64,000 nucleotides of DNA from Microbacteriaceae bacterium UBA1487 (lineage in GTDB: Bacteria > Actinomycetota > Actinomycetes > Actinomycetales > Microbacteriaceae): positions 9,957 through 73,956 of the forward strand of contig DCRR01000006.1 of assembly GCA_002325245.1 (NCBI GenBank), read 5' to 3'. The position numbers and the translations under genes are program-made. Below, piece after piece: positions 7,420 through 18,233 of the stretch. The notes beneath the pieces were generated by a model. It did no database searches. It was given only the letters and a program-made list of their open reading frames with translations, and was not told where the DNA came from. Within the stretch, counting starts at the first letter, position 1. The number at the start of each line of letters is the position of its first letter.

Positions 7420-8652
7420 TCATTCGGTGCGAAGTGCGTCGATGGGGGTGAGGCGGGCGGCCCGGGTCGCGGGGTAGACCCCGAACACCAGGCCGATCGC
7501 GAGGGAGACGCCGATCGCCATCACGACGGCGGTGGGCGAGAGCACGATCGAGCTTCCGATCACACCCGGGAGGGTGATCGTGGCGAGCGCGCCGAGCCCG
7601 GCGCCGAGCACGCCGCCGGTGAGGCCGAGGATGCCGGCCTCCACCAGGAACTGGCGTCGGATCGCCCACGGCGGAGCCCCGAGCGCCTTGCGCAGACCGA
7701 TCTCGCGGGTGCGCTCGGTCACCGACACCAGCTGGATGTTCATCACCCCGATGCCGCCGACCAGCAGCGACAGCGCCGCGATGCCGGTGAGCAGGATCGT
7801 CAGGGTCTGGTAGATCGCCGTCGCCGTGCTGACGAGCGCGTCCTGGCTCGACAGGTCGAAGTCCGCGTCCTCGGTCGAGGTGATGCCGTGCAGGTTCAGC
7901 AGAATCGTCTCCGCCTCCTGGTACGCGGCCGACAGCTGCTCGGCCGACTCGGCCTGCAGGTAGATCGTCGTCAGCGCGGTCGCGGTCGGTCCGCCCGACA
8001 GCACGTCGGAGGCGGTCGACAGCGGGACGATCGCAAGGTCGTCGAGGTTGGTCGAGCTGTCCGAGCCCGCGGACTCGAGCACGCCGATGACCTCGAAGGA
8101 GGTGCCGTCGATCTCGACTGTCTGGCCCACCACGTTGGTGGTGCCGAACAGCTCGTCGGCGGTCTCCGAGCCGAGCACGACCACGTTGGCGGTCGCATCC
8201 ACGTCCTCGTCGCTCAGGAACTCGCCGACCGCCAGCTCCCGGGAGCGGACCTCGAGCCACGACTCGGTCGTGCCCGTCACGGTCGTCGTCCAGTTGGTGT
8301 CGTTCGCCTCGAGCGAGAACGAGCTCGCCTTCTCAGGTGCGACACCCGCGATGTCGGGGGCGCTGATCTCGGAGTCGAGGGCTTCAGCATCGGAGGCGGT
8401 CAGCGTCGTGGCGGTTCCGAAGCCGCCGCGGGCGCCCGCCGCGTCGGTGGAGGATCCGGGCGAGACGATCAGCAAGTTGCTGCCGAGCGAGCTGATCGAC
8501 TCGCTGACATCCTTCTGCGTGCCGAGACCCAGGCCCACGGTGAGAATGACTGCGGCGATGCCGATGAGGATGCCGAGCACGGTGAGCATCGACCGCAGCA
8601 GGTGCGCCCGCACGGCCGACCAGGCGGTGGTGAGGGTTTCGCTCCAGTTCAT
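7420..8652 (-). CDS. MacB/FtsX-type ABC transporter permease
   Basis: A 410-residue permease of the MacB/FtsX class. One N-terminal helix ([24 protein letters not shown], preceded by the conserved ALRSAL-like SAVRAHLLR) is followed by a large extracytoplasmic MacB_PCD domain (about residues 50-280). Three C-terminal helices carry the FtsX signature ([31 protein letters not shown]). Four-helix topology and length fit the family. These mechanotransmission-type pumps do not move substrate through the membrane; they drive export or extrusion from the outer side. The start overlaps the ATPase stop by four bases. Confidence 0.93.
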   Translation of the reverse strand: MNWSETLTTAWSAVRAHLLRSMLTVLGILIGIAAVILTVGLGLGTQKDVSESISSLGSNLLIVSPGSSTDAAGARGGFGTATTLTASDAEALDSEISAPDIAGVAPEKASSFSLEANDTNWTTTVTGTTESWLEVRSRELAVGEFLSDEDVDATANVVVLGSETADELFGTTNVVGQTVEIDGTSFEVIGVLESAGSDSSTNLDDLAIVPLSTASDVLSGGPTATALTTIYLQAESAEQLSAAYQEAETILLNLHGITSTEDADFDLSSQDALVSTATAIYQTLTILLTGIAALSLLVGGIGVMNIQLVSVTERTREIGLRKALGAPPWAIRRQFLVEAGILGLTGGVLGAGLGALATITLPGVIGSSIVLSPTAVVMAIGVSLAIGLVFGVYPATRAARLTPIDALRTE

Positions 8653-9362
8653 GCGGCGACCTCCACATCCGACTGGATGAGTCCGTCGCGCACCCGCACC
8701 ACACGGCGCGAGCGTTCGGCGACCTCCTCCTCGTGGGTGATCAGCACGATCGTGCGACCCGCCTCGTGCAGCTCGTCGAACAGCGAGAGCACGTCCGCGG
8801 TCGAGACCGAGTCGAGGTTTCCGGTCGGCTCATCCGCGAGGATCATCGTCGGCTCGCCGACGAGGGCGCGGGCGACGGCGACGCGCTGCTGCTGACCGCC
8901 CGAGAGCTCACCCGGCTTGTTGTTCAGCCGCGAGCCGAGACCGACCCGTTCGAGCGCGCGTTCGGAGCGCTCGCGCCGCTCGTCCCGGTCGACGCCGGCG
9001 TAGACGAGCGGCAGCTCGACGTTGCGCCAGGCCGAGAGCGACGGCAGCAGGTTGAAGCCCTGGAACACGAAGCCGATCTCGCGGTTGCGGATGCGTGCCA
9101 GCTCGGCCTCGTCGAGGTCGCGCACGTCGGTGCCCGCCAGGCGGTACGAGCCCGCGGTGAGGGTGTCGAGGCATCCGAGGATGTTCATCAGCGTCGACTT
9201 GCCCGAGCCGGAGGGGCCCATGATCGCGAGGTACTCGCCGCGCTCGATCGTGAGATCGATGCCGCGCAGCGCCTCGAACTCGACCGTGCCGGTGCGGTAC
9301 ATCTTGCGCACCTGGTCGAGGCTGATGACCGGACCCGAGGTGTCGTGGACGGCCGCGCTCAC
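8649..9362 (-). CDS. MacB/LolD-type ABC transporter ATPase
   Basis: A 237-residue ATPase of the MacB/LolD group. Walker A is GPSGSGKST (about residues 51-59), the Q-loop is [11 protein letters not shown], the signature motif [15 protein letters not shown], Walker [14 protein letters not shown], and the switch His is in VLITHEEEV. All catalytic elements are intact and length is normal. It is joined on both sides by 4-bp overlaps to the permease and to the short adaptor gene, so these three genes form the core pump. Confidence 0.95.
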   Translation of the reverse strand: MSAAVHDTSGPVISLDQVRKMYRTGTVEFEALRGIDLTIERGEYLAIMGPSGSGKSTLMNILGCLDTLTAGSYRLAGTDVRDLDEAELARIRNREIGFVFQGFNLLPSLSAWRNVELPLVYAGVDRDERRERSERALERVGLGSRLNNKPGELSGGQQQRVAVARALVGEPTMILADEPTGNLDSVSTADVLSLFDELHEAGRTIVLITHEEEVAERSRRVVRVRDGLIQSDVEVAA

Positions 9363-10531
9363 TGGCCCGGCGCCTGTCCGCCGAAGTCGGGGCGCTCGCC
9401 CACGGTGCCGGTACCGCCGGCGCCCGGCCCGAAGTCGCGGGTGACGCCCTCGGTCGTGCCCGCGTTGCCCTCGCCCGGAGTGAAGGTGGCCACGAGCACC
9501 TCGTCGCCTTCCACGATCCCGGAGACGATCTCAGTGAGGGTGCCGACCGTCTCGCCGACCTCGACCGGGGTGACGACCTGCGCTCCATCGGCGGTGATCA
9601 CCGTGACGGTGCTCGTCTCGCCGTCGGTGGTGATCGCGGCGCTCGCGACGGTCAGCACGTCGGTGCGCCGCTCGTAGATGATCTCCGCCGTCACCGAGAT
9701 GCCGTCGAACAGGCCCTCGGCGGTGCCGGTGACGTCGATGCTGACCGGATAGGCGGCGGCACCCGTGTCGGTGGAGGGCAGAATGCCGACCTCGCTCACG
9801 ACACCGAAGAACGCGACGCCGTCGTCGGTCGCGAGCTCGACCTGGTCGCCGACCTCGATGAGCGCGACGTCGGCCTCGCCGACGGTCACGTCGACCGCCC
9901 AGGCATCCGTTCCGACGATCGTGAACGCCGCGGTGGTCGCGCCGCCCGCGGCGGAGCCCACCGCGTCGCCGACCTCGACCCCGACGGAGGTGATGACGCC
10001 CGCTGCCGGCGCGGTGAGGGTGGCATCGTCGACCGCGTCTTCGGCATCCTCGACGGCCGCCTCGGCGACCTCGACCGCAGCCGCGTTCGCCGCGATCTGC
10101 GCCAGATCCGCGGTGCTGCCGTCGCTTTCGTCGTAGCTGTCGGAGAGCTTCGCCTGGGCGCTCGCCAGATCGGCCTTGGCCTGCAGCAGCGCCGCGTCGA
10201 GGCTGATCGTGTCGACGGTGGCGAGGGTGTCGCCCTTCTCGACGGTGTCGCCTTCCGCGACGGAGACCTTCGTGACCGTGCCCGAGACCGCGAACGACAC
10301 CTGTTCGTTGACGAGCGGGGTGAGGGTGCCCGAGGTCGAGATGCTCTTGTCGAGGGTCTCCAGGCTGGCGATCGCTGTCGTGGTGATGGTCTCGTCGCTC
10401 GAGGATGCGGTCGCGGGGACGACCACCGTCACGACGACGATGGCGGTCGCGGCGAGCGCGGCGCCGGCAGCGGCGCCGATGACGATCCACCGGCGTCGGC
10501 GAAGGTGCGCGAAGGCACTGCGGAAGTTCAT
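9359..10531 (-). CDS. Membrane-fusion (MacA/HlyD-like) adaptor, first gene of export operon
   Basis: A 390-residue adaptor. It has an N-terminal anchor (WIVIGAAAGAALAATAIVVVTV, about residues 15-36), a lipoyl-like half (EQVSFAVSGTVTKVSVAEGD), a short coiled coil (SAQAKLSDSYDES to AAVEVAEAAVEDAEDAV), the second lipoyl half (TLTAPAAGVITSVGVEVGD), a beta-barrel and a C-terminal domain with a Gly/Pro tail ([12 protein letters not shown]). The tail resembles that of the large adaptor at the operon end. The ATG has AGAGGAG six bases upstream. A hairpin CCGCGCA-GAC-TGCGCGG lies in the leader at 10545-10561. As a Gram-positive adaptor it probably couples the pump to the cell wall. Confidence 0.88.
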   Translation of the reverse strand: MNFRSAFAHLRRRRWIVIGAAAGAALAATAIVVVTVVVPATASSSDETITTTAIASLETLDKSISTSGTLTPLVNEQVSFAVSGTVTKVSVAEGDTVEKGDTLATVDTISLDAALLQAKADLASAQAKLSDSYDESDGSTADLAQIAANAAAVEVAEAAVEDAEDAVDDATLTAPAAGVITSVGVEVGDAVGSAAGGATTAAFTIVGTDAWAVDVTVGEADVALIEVGDQVELATDDGVAFFGVVSEVGILPSTDTGAAAYPVSIDVTGTAEGLFDGISVTAEIIYERRTDVLTVASAAITTDGETSTVTVITADGAQVVTPVEVGETVGTLTEIVSGIVEGDEVLVATFTPGEGNAGTTEGVTRDFGPGAGGTGTVGERPDFGGQAPGQ

Positions 10532-10689
10532 GATCTCCTCTCGACCGCGCAGACTGCGCGGGATGCATGACCCGAAAATTACGGTCGGGGTCTATGCGAG
10601 ATCGTTCGGCTTCCTGAGAAACAGCCGTGAGCACGGGTCCGAGTTTCGATTCGGCGCGAGGCGCCTACCCAACCCGCTCCAACTGCGCC

Positions 10690-10724
10690 GGTCGAGTAGC
10701 CGACGCCGTCGGCGTCTCGAGACC
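10690..10724. repeat. Single copy of the dispersed GGTCGAGTAG palindrome
   Basis: GGTCGAGTAG-CCGACG-CCGTCGGCGTCTCGAGACC matches the family at 4565-4599 and is itself largely palindromic (GCCGACG/CGTCGGC). It lies three bases downstream of the stop of the gene at 10728 (minus strand) and may serve as its terminator. The rest of 10532-10727 holds the leader and promoter of the export operon. Confidence 0.7.
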
Positions 10725-10727
10725 CCG

Positions 10728-11354
10728 CTAGTTGAGGAGGAACTGCTTGGTCTCGGCCGACTCGGCCTCGCCGAGCTTCACAGTGAGGTGGTAGCTGGCA
10801 CCGCCGGCGATGACCTCGGGCCGCGAGGCGGAGCAGGTGTCAGTCGACGACCGCGTGCGGTCCCACGCGAACGGCGTCGTGGCGAGCGTCTGCGAGGGCT
10901 CCAGTGCGATGACCGACTCGGTCGGATCCTCCTGGCAATCAGCCGAGCTCCAGATCTGCTCGCTGCCGCTCGTGATCACGTACTCCTGCGCTCCGGTGCC
11001 GACATCGAAGCTGCACGTCGCGGCGCCGACGTTCTCGATCTCCATCGACAGCATCGGCTGCTCGGAATTGCCGTAGCTGGATGCGTCGGTGATCGCCGTC
11101 AACCGCACCGTCGACGGATCGCACGCGGCGATCTCGCTCGGGTCGGCCGACGGGTCGGCGGTCGCGGCATCCGTGGCGACAGGCGCACTCGTGTCAGTCG
11201 GCGCCGGGCTGCTGGCGGGCTCCCCCGCGCCCGGGCGGACGAAGATCAGCACGATCACGACAATGACGGCGAGCAGACCGAGTCCGAGGACCGCGCGCCG
11301 TCGCCAGTACACCGAGGGCGGCTGCGGGCCGACCGGATGACGGAGCGTCGACAT
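10728..11354 (-). CDS. Single-pass membrane protein with DUF4232-like extracytoplasmic domain
   Basis: A 208-residue protein with one N-terminal helix (AVLGLGLLAVIVVIVLIFV, about residues 25-43), an Ala/Pro/Thr/Ser/Asp linker (about 45-80) and a compact domain with four cysteines (CDPST, TCSFD, DCQED, TCSAS) that probably form disulfides outside the cell. The pattern (VRLTAITDASSY, then MSMEIENVGAATCSFDVG) resembles the DUF4232/DUF4352-type beta-sandwich of actinobacterial exported proteins. Length and layout fit a cell-surface protein of unknown role. It lies 9 bases downstream of the SGNH/GAF gene on the same strand, so the two may be co-transcribed. Confidence 0.7.
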   Translation of the reverse strand: MSTLRHPVGPQPPSVYWRRRAVLGLGLLAVIVVIVLIFVRPGAGEPASSPAPTDTSAPVATDAATADPSADPSEIAACDPSTVRLTAITDASSYGNSEQPMLSMEIENVGAATCSFDVGTGAQEYVITSGSEQIWSSADCQEDPTESVIALEPSQTLATTPFAWDRTRSSTDTCSASRPEVIAGGASYHLTVKLGEAESAETKQFLLN

Positions 11355-11363
11355 GCGGACAGG

Positions 11364-12608
11364 TTAACGCCGTCGCGGCGGCCACTCCGTGTGCCGCGCG
11401 GGTCTGCCGGAAACCGAGACGGCGCGCTCGTCGGCGAGTTCCGCCTCGACCATGAGCGCGAACTCCCGAAGGCTCGCCACATCGATCGTCTCGGTGTCTC
11501 GCGGCATCGAGTCGAAGACGCAGACCGCCCCGATCGGCTCACCGGTCGAGGCGCGAACCGGGTACCCGGCGTAGAACCGCAGTCCGAGGCTTCCGACGAC
11601 GAAGGCGTTGCTCGTGAAGCGGGGGTCGCTCGAGGCATCCGGCACGATCAGCGGACCACCGTCTTCGACCAGTCGGAAGCAGAACGAGTCCTCGAGACTG
11701 GCCGCATCGAGCTCAGAACCGGCGAGCGCCTTGTACCACTGGCGGTCGACCCCGACCACGGTGAAGGCCGCGTGAGAAGTCTGGAACACCGAACGAGCGG
11801 CACGGACGATCCGATCGAAGCGCTCTTCGGGCTCGCTGTCGGCGATCCCGATGCGCGCCAGCGCGCGTTCACGCTGATCGGGGTGCGCGCGCCGTTCACG
11901 CGCCGGCGCGGATGCGAGCACGCCGGGCGCGACGTGCCCGGCCAGCACCTCTGCCCAGAACGCATAGCGTGCCGAGTCTCCGTAGACGTTCTCGACGTCG
12001 CCGGGCGTCGGCGGCGGCTCGACGAAGGCGACGCCCGGTCGGCGCTCGCACTCTGCGCTCGTGAGCTCGTTGAGCTGGCGCGCTCGACGCGCGAGGAGAC
12101 GACTCACTCGGCCGGCGAAGGTGGGGATCGACTGGAGCGGCTGGATGCCTGCCACCAGGACTTGCGTGTCGCCGGCGCGGCTGCGCTCGATCTCGTCGAG
12201 GGCGCGCGCGAGCTCGCGTGCCCACGCCGCGCGCGACGTCAGCGCGAGAACATCGTTGACTCCCAGCACAAGGCACACGACCTGGAAGGTGCCGAGTGCC
12301 TGCTGCTGCAGCACCGCCGTCACGTCGCTCATTCGCATCGACGGTTCGACGACCCCCGCCACGGTGACGCCACCTTGGCGGCGTTGCGCGACGGCTCGGC
12401 AGAACGCGCCGATCAGCCCGAGTTCATGCGTGAGCACGCCCCAGCCGCTCGCGGTGCCAGAGCCGACGATCAGCACGTCGACCGCGTCGGGTCCCGGCGT
12501 GTGGGCCCTCGGCGCGTCCCTCGGCCGGGGAACATCGACCAGGCTCCGCGCGCGCCACTGCGCCCACGCCCAGACGGGGGCGCGAAGCGCGGTCCACGGA
12601 TCGATCAT
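11364..12608 (-). CDS. Degenerate SGNH-hydrolase-like domain fused to a GAF domain
   Basis: A 414-residue two-domain protein. Residues about 45-235 have the SGNH/GDSL layout: block I reads VLIVGSGTASGWGVL, block III LVLGVNDV (the G-x-N-D motif) and the last block GDSARYAFWAEVLAGHV. The GDS serine position appears as GSG, and the D-x-x-H histidine is a Tyr (DSARY), so the usual catalytic Ser and His are not evident. Residues about 250-395 form a GAF domain (FDRIVRAARSVFQTSHAAFTVVG, then FYAGYPVRASTGEPIGAVCVFD). This points to a sensor or regulatory role, not a lipase. No membrane segment or signal peptide is seen. It is divergent from a TetR gene. Confidence 0.75.
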   Translation of the reverse strand: MIDPWTALRAPVWAWAQWRARSLVDVPRPRDAPRAHTPGPDAVDVLIVGSGTASGWGVLTHELGLIGAFCRAVAQRRQGGVTVAGVVEPSMRMSDVTAVLQQQALGTFQVVCLVLGVNDVLALTSRAAWARELARALDEIERSRAGDTQVLVAGIQPLQSIPTFAGRVSRLLARRARQLNELTSAECERRPGVAFVEPPPTPGDVENVYGDSARYAFWAEVLAGHVAPGVLASAPARERRAHPDQRERALARIGIADSEPEERFDRIVRAARSVFQTSHAAFTVVGVDRQWYKALAGSELDAASLEDSFCFRLVEDGGPLIVPDASSDPRFTSNAFVVGSLGLRFYAGYPVRASTGEPIGAVCVFDSMPRDTETIDVASLREFALMVEAELADERAVSVSGRPARHTEWPPRRR

Positions 12609-12723
12609 GACGACGCTTCTTCCCCTGATAGTCGACGATCCCGGACGGCCACTCGCCGCCCCAGCCCCTCGCTCCCGATCTTACGGTTCACGCGCGAAAG
12701 GAATGCTCACCTCATCGCAACTG

Positions 12724-12756
12724 TTTGCACTTATCGCAGAATCGTGCAAACATGCA
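12724..12756. promoter_or_regulatory. Promoter/operator region of the TetR-MFS operon
   Basis: TTTGCAC (12724-12730) and GTGCAAA (12744-12750) are perfect 7-bp arms with a 13-base spacer; GTGCA-AACA-TGCAC (12744-12756) is a second, overlapping palindrome. TTGCAC, a 17-base gap and AAACAT would fit -35 and -10 boxes seven bases ahead of the ATG at 12761. Autorepression by the TetR protein is inferred from position. Confidence 0.5.
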
Positions 12757-12760
12757 CGCT

Positions 12761-13366
12761 ATGGCGCAGAGTGCAGACGGTCTCGTCGAGCGCCGGATTC
12801 GAGAGACCGCGCAACGGCTCTCAGGGACGGCTCGACGCTGGACCGCCGAGCGCGGTCTCACCGGATTCACCGTTGAGGAGGTGTGCGAGCAGGTCGGCGT
12901 CTCGCGCCGGACGTTCTTCAACTACTTTGCCTCGAAAGAGAATGCCGTGCTCGGAATCGCCGTGCGCGACGACGAATCCCCCGCTCTCGAAGAGGCGTTC
13001 GTCGCCGAGGGTCCCGACGGCCCCCCGCTGCTTCACGCCCTCGTTCGGCTCACCGTCGAGCGCTGGTTCGTCTCCGGCCTCACCCCCGACGAGATACCGC
13101 GACTGCAGGAGGCGTTTCAGCGGGAGCCGCGCCTGCTCACCCGACTCCTCGAACTCTCCGAGGCGAAGGATCGCGCCCTGGCCGAGCTGATCGCACGGCG
13201 TCAGCACTGGGCCGCTGATGACCCCCGAGCTAGGGCCGCCACCCAGCTGCTGCACTCGATCTTCCGCGGGGCCGCGCCCCGCCTCGCGCACCTTCGCAGC
13301 GCATCAGAGCTCACCCAGGCGATCGACGACGACCTCGCCGTCATGCGCCAAGTCTTCTCCGCCTGA
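12761..13366 (+). CDS. TetR-family transcriptional regulator
   Basis: A 201-residue TetR regulator. The N-terminal helix-turn-helix reads RGLTGFTVEEVCEQVGVSRRTFFNYFASKENAV (about residues 25-58), the standard TetR_N pattern; the rest is an all-helical ligand domain typical of AcrR/MSMEG-type regulators. No Shine-Dalgarno precedes either in-frame ATG (12752 or 12761). The downstream one is chosen because a promoter-like arrangement ends seven bases before it, which would give a leaderless message. The MFS gene starts 24 bases after its stop, so it probably controls itself and that pump in response to a drug-like ligand. Confidence 0.9.
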   Translation: MAQSADGLVERRIRETAQRLSGTARRWTAERGLTGFTVEEVCEQVGVSRRTFFNYFASKENAVLGIAVRDDESPALEEAFVAEGPDGPPLLHALVRLTVERWFVSGLTPDEIPRLQEAFQREPRLLTRLLELSEAKDRALAELIARRQHWAADDPRARAATQLLHSIFRGAAPRLAHLRSASELTQAIDDDLAVMRQVFSA

Positions 13367-15052
<1,686 letters not shown>

Positions 15053-15054
15053 AG

Positions 15055-16206
15055 CTACGCGCGAACGAGCGCGACGAGCGCCGCGAAGAGCGGATGCCCG
15101 TCGCCAATGCCGGTGACGCTCTCGACGAACGCCTCCGGCGTCTCGCTCCCGGCACGCACCGCGTCGAGCCGCTGCGCGAGCTCGACCGCCTGCGGGTCGT
15201 CGTCGGAGCGGAACGCGAGGGCCGCCCCGATGGCGCGCACCAGCGCGGCGGGCTCGCCGCCGTTCTCGGCGATCTCGGCCGCCGGGCCGATGAAGCGCTC
15301 GTGCCGCGAGAGCTTGCGCAGTGGTTCGCGGCCAACGCGCAGAACGGTGTCAGGCAGGTGCGGGTTGGTGAAGCGCACCACGTTCTTGTCAACGTAGGCG
15401 GCCTGCACCTCGGCGTCGATCCCGTGCTTGGCAACGAGCAGCGCAGCGGTCTCGCCGAGCACCGCCCGCACCTCGGCCTCGACGGCGGGCAGGGCGATCG
15501 CCTCGGCGATCGTCTCGGCCCCCGCCTGCGCGCCGTGATAGGCGATCGTGGCGTGACCGGTGTTGACGGTGAAGAGCTTGCGCTCGATGTACGGTCCGAG
15601 CTCGTCCACGAATGTGGCGCCCGGAATGTCGAGGTCGGCCCCCGCCAGCGGCGGCTGCTCGATGACCCACTCGCAGTACGCCTCAACGGTGACGTCAAGG
15701 CCCTGGCCCTCGGGCTGTCCGGGCACGATGCGGTCGACCGCCGTGTTGGCGAAGACGGCGCGGCCGTCGAGCGCGACGTCGGGTCGAGCGGCGACGATCT
15801 CCTCGCGGAGTCGGTCGGTCGCGTTGATGGCGTTCTCGCACGCCATCACGACGAGGGGCGGAGCGCTCTCGGCACGCCGCGCGATGCCTTCGGCGATCGC
15901 GGGAGCGACGAAGCGCAGGATGTTGGGGCCGACAGCGGTCGTGACGACCGTCGCGCGCGAGATCTCGTCGAACAACGCCTCGGCATCCGCGCCGCTGTCG
16001 ATGCCCGAGACTCCGGAGACGTCGTGGTCGCGCGCGCCCGGTCCGACCTCGAGCACGCGATACGCGCCCGCGGCGTTGATGCTCGCGATGAGCTCGCTGG
16101 CGACGTCGGCGAAGACCAGCCGGAAGCCGGCCTCGTGGAGCAGCAGCCCCACGAAGCCGCGTCCGATGTTGCCGGCGCCGAAGTGGACGGCGGTGCCGGT
16201 GGTCAC
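15055..16206 (-). CDS. mtlD: Mannitol-1-phosphate 5-dehydrogenase
   Basis: MtlD oxidises mannitol 1-phosphate to fructose 6-phosphate with NAD+, the step after PTS uptake. The 383-residue product starts with the family's NAD-binding motif HFGAGNIGRGFVG and carries the polyol-dehydrogenase signature region ending in the catalytic lysine part (FVDELGPYIERKLFTVNTGHA, which includes the conserved K-x-N-x-x-H pattern). Length fits (about 380). The GTG start overlaps the mtlF stop (GTGA). It is the last gene of the ptsI-mtlA-mtlF-mtlD unit, which confirms mannitol as the likely substrate of the linked PTS. Confidence 0.96.
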   Translation of the reverse strand: MTTGTAVHFGAGNIGRGFVGLLLHEAGFRLVFADVASELIASINAAGAYRVLEVGPGARDHDVSGVSGIDSGADAEALFDEISRATVVTTAVGPNILRFVAPAIAEGIARRAESAPPLVVMACENAINATDRLREEIVAARPDVALDGRAVFANTAVDRIVPGQPEGQGLDVTVEAYCEWVIEQPPLAGADLDIPGATFVDELGPYIERKLFTVNTGHATIAYHGAQAGAETIAEAIALPAVEAEVRAVLGETAALLVAKHGIDAEVQAAYVDKNVVRFTNPHLPDTVLRVGREPLRKLSRHERFIGPAAEIAENGGEPAALVRAIGAALAFRSDDDPQAVELAQRLDAVRAGSETPEAFVESVTGIGDGHPLFAALVALVRA

Positions 16207-16640
16207 GCGTTGACCTCAGAGAGGATGTCCATCACCTCGGCGGGCGACGCCGCGTTCTCCAGCGCCGCCACCTCATCCTCGTCAGAGAACACGATCGCGA
16301 TGCGACCGAGGATGTCGAGGTGCTCGTTGCCCTTGCCCGCGACACCGACGACGAAGCGGACGGGATTGCCGTCCCAGTCGATCGGCTCGGCGTAGCGCAC
16401 GAACGAGAGCGCGGACTCGAGGATCTCATCCTTCGCCTCGTTGGTGCCATGGGGAATGGCGAGAAGGTTCCCCATGTACGTCGACACTGTCTTCTCGCGC
16501 TCGATCATCGCGGGCAGGTAGGCGGCGCTGACCGCGCCGACTCCCGCAAGGATCTCGTGCGCCTCCCGGATCGCCTCGAGCTTGGTGGTGGCCGTGCCCT
16601 CGGTGCGAATCTGGTCGATCGACAGGATCTGACGTGACAT
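16203..16640 (-). CDS. mtlF: Mannitol PTS enzyme IIA
   Basis: EIIA-Mtl passes phosphate from HPr to the IIB domain of MtlA. The 145-residue protein is a PTS_EIIA_2 domain; the phospho-accepting histidine is in GNLLAIPHGTNEA (His64), and the helix with AIVFSDEDEVAALENAASP is typical of the family. In E. coli this domain is part of a single MtlA chain; here it is a separate gene, as in many Gram-positives. It lies 21 bases downstream of mtlA and overlaps mtlD by four bases. Confidence 0.96.
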   Translation of the reverse strand: MSRQILSIDQIRTEGTATTKLEAIREAHEILAGVGAVSAAYLPAMIEREKTVSTYMGNLLAIPHGTNEAKDEILESALSFVRYAEPIDWDGNPVRFVVGVAGKGNEHLDILGRIAIVFSDEDEVAALENAASPAEVMDILSEVNA

Positions 16641-16661
16641 GGGGAACCTTTCTCGGTGTGC

Positions 16662-18182
16662 CTAGCTCGAAACCGGCTTGTTGCTGAGCATCTCAGCAAC
16701 TTCGTCGTACTTCGGGCTGTTCATGAAGTTGTCAACCGAGACGTGCACGGCCGACGGGTTGACGTGCTTCGCACGGTCGGTGAGCTCTGCCTGCGTGATG
16801 ATCAGATCCTCCGTGCCGTCGAGGTTCGCGATCGCCTTGTTGGTGACCGTGACATCGGTGACACCGGCCTTCTTGAGCTTCTGACGCAGAACCGAGGCAC
16901 CCATGGCGCTCGATCCCATGCCAGCGTCGCACGCGAACACGACATTGTGAACCCCGCCGTTCTTCGCGGTCAGACCGCTCAGCACCTCGGACTTCTTGCC
17001 CTTGTTGGCTTCGGTCTGCGCGATCGCAGCGCTGAACGCCTCATCCTCGTTGGCAAGGTCGCGCTTGCGGCTCGCCAGCAGGATCAGCATGGCGACGACG
17101 AAGGTGACGCTCGCCGACAGGATCACGGAGAGGATGACACCGACGTAGCTGCCGGGCTCGGTCTGGATGAGCACCGCGAAGATCGATCCGGGCGATGCCG
17201 GAGCACGCAGGCCGGAGTCGAAGATCACGTTGGTGAGCACACCCGTGGCGCCACCGGCGATCATCGCGAGGATGAGCATCGGCTTGGCGAGGACGTACGG
17301 GAAGTACACCTCGTGGATTCCACCGAGGAACTGGATGATGAACGCACCCGGGGCGGTGGCACGCGCAGCGCCGACACCGAACAGGGTGATCGCGATCAGC
17401 AGACCGGCACCCGGGCCGGGGTTCGCCTCGACGAGGAACAGCAGGCTCTTGCCCTGCTCGGTGACCTGCTCGACACCCAGCGGGGTGAACACACCGTGGT
17501 TGATGGCGTTGTTGAGGAACAGCACCTTCGCCGGCTCGACGATGATCGAGGCGAGCGGGATGAGTCCGGTGTCGATCAACCAGCCGACCGCGCCGCCGAG
17601 CACCTCGGCGAACCACTTGACGATGGGCGCCAGACCGAGGAAGGCGGCGAGGGCCAGCAGGAATCCGAGGATGCCGGATGCGAAGTTGTCGATCAGCATC
17701 TCGAACCCGGGCTTGACCTTGCCCTCCCAGATCTTGTCGACCTGCTTGAGGATCAGCGCCGCGAGCGGTCCGACGATCATCGCGCCGAGGAACATCACGG
17801 TTCCTTCAGCGCCGAGGATGACGCCCATCGCCGCCACCGCTCCGATGACGCCACCGCGAGTGCCGTAGACCATCTTTCCGCCGGTGTAGGCGATGAGCAG
17901 AGGCAGCAGGTACACGATCATCGGCCCGACAAGGCCGGTGTAGACCGTGCCATCCGCGCCTTCTCCGCCGCCGAACATCACGGAGCCGTCCCAGCGCCAG
18001 GCCTCAACGGGGCCTTCGGCGCCGAGCCATCCGGTCGGAATGAACATGGCGGTGATGAGGCCCCAGGCGATGAAGGCCGCGATGTTGGGCATGATCATGC
18101 CCGAGAGGAACGTGCCGAATCGCTGCACGCGCACTCGTGCACCGCCGCCCGTGGCGGCCGGTGCGGCTGACGTCGTTGTCAT
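16662..18182 (-). CDS. mtlA: Mannitol PTS enzyme IICB
   Basis: The membrane permease of the mannitol phosphotransferase system, 506 residues. The IIC domain (about 15-350) has the family helices and the conserved substrate-loop region FLGGIHEVYFPYVLAKP (the G-G-I-x-E motif of mannitol/fructose IIC). A flexible linker is followed by the IIB domain (about 410-506), whose phospho-cysteine is in VVFACDAGMGSSAMG (Cys about 418). Sugar is phosphorylated during uptake. The ATG has AAGGAGAG at good distance. It follows ptsI by 51 bases and precedes mtlF. Confidence 0.97.
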   Translation of the reverse strand: MTTTSAAPAATGGGARVRVQRFGTFLSGMIMPNIAAFIAWGLITAMFIPTGWLGAEGPVEAWRWDGSVMFGGGEGADGTVYTGLVGPMIVYLLPLLIAYTGGKMVYGTRGGVIGAVAAMGVILGAEGTVMFLGAMIVGPLAALILKQVDKIWEGKVKPGFEMLIDNFASGILGFLLALAAFLGLAPIVKWFAEVLGGAVGWLIDTGLIPLASIIVEPAKVLFLNNAINHGVFTPLGVEQVTEQGKSLLFLVEANPGPGAGLLIAITLFGVGAARATAPGAFIIQFLGGIHEVYFPYVLAKPMLILAMIAGGATGVLTNVIFDSGLRAPASPGSIFAVLIQTEPGSYVGVILSVILSASVTFVVAMLILLASRKRDLANEDEAFSAAIAQTEANKGKKSEVLSGLTAKNGGVHNVVFACDAGMGSSAMGASVLRQKLKKAGVTDVTVTNKAIANLDGTEDLIITQAELTDRAKHVNPSAVHVSVDNFMNSPKYDEVAEMLSNKPVSS

Positions 18183-18233
18183 GGTGATGTCTCTCCTTGT
18201 GTTGTGTGGTGGCTATGGTGCAGGGGGGACCGA

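Noticed and set aside
7384..8895. 503-residue ORF antisense to the ABC permease
   Set aside because: Composition is Arg/Gly/Asp/His-rich without motifs, and it is covered by a complete MacB-type permease on the other strand.
10176..13190. 1004-residue plus-strand ORF
   Set aside because: It spans four genes on both strands with no recognisable domain; a chance open frame in high-GC DNA.
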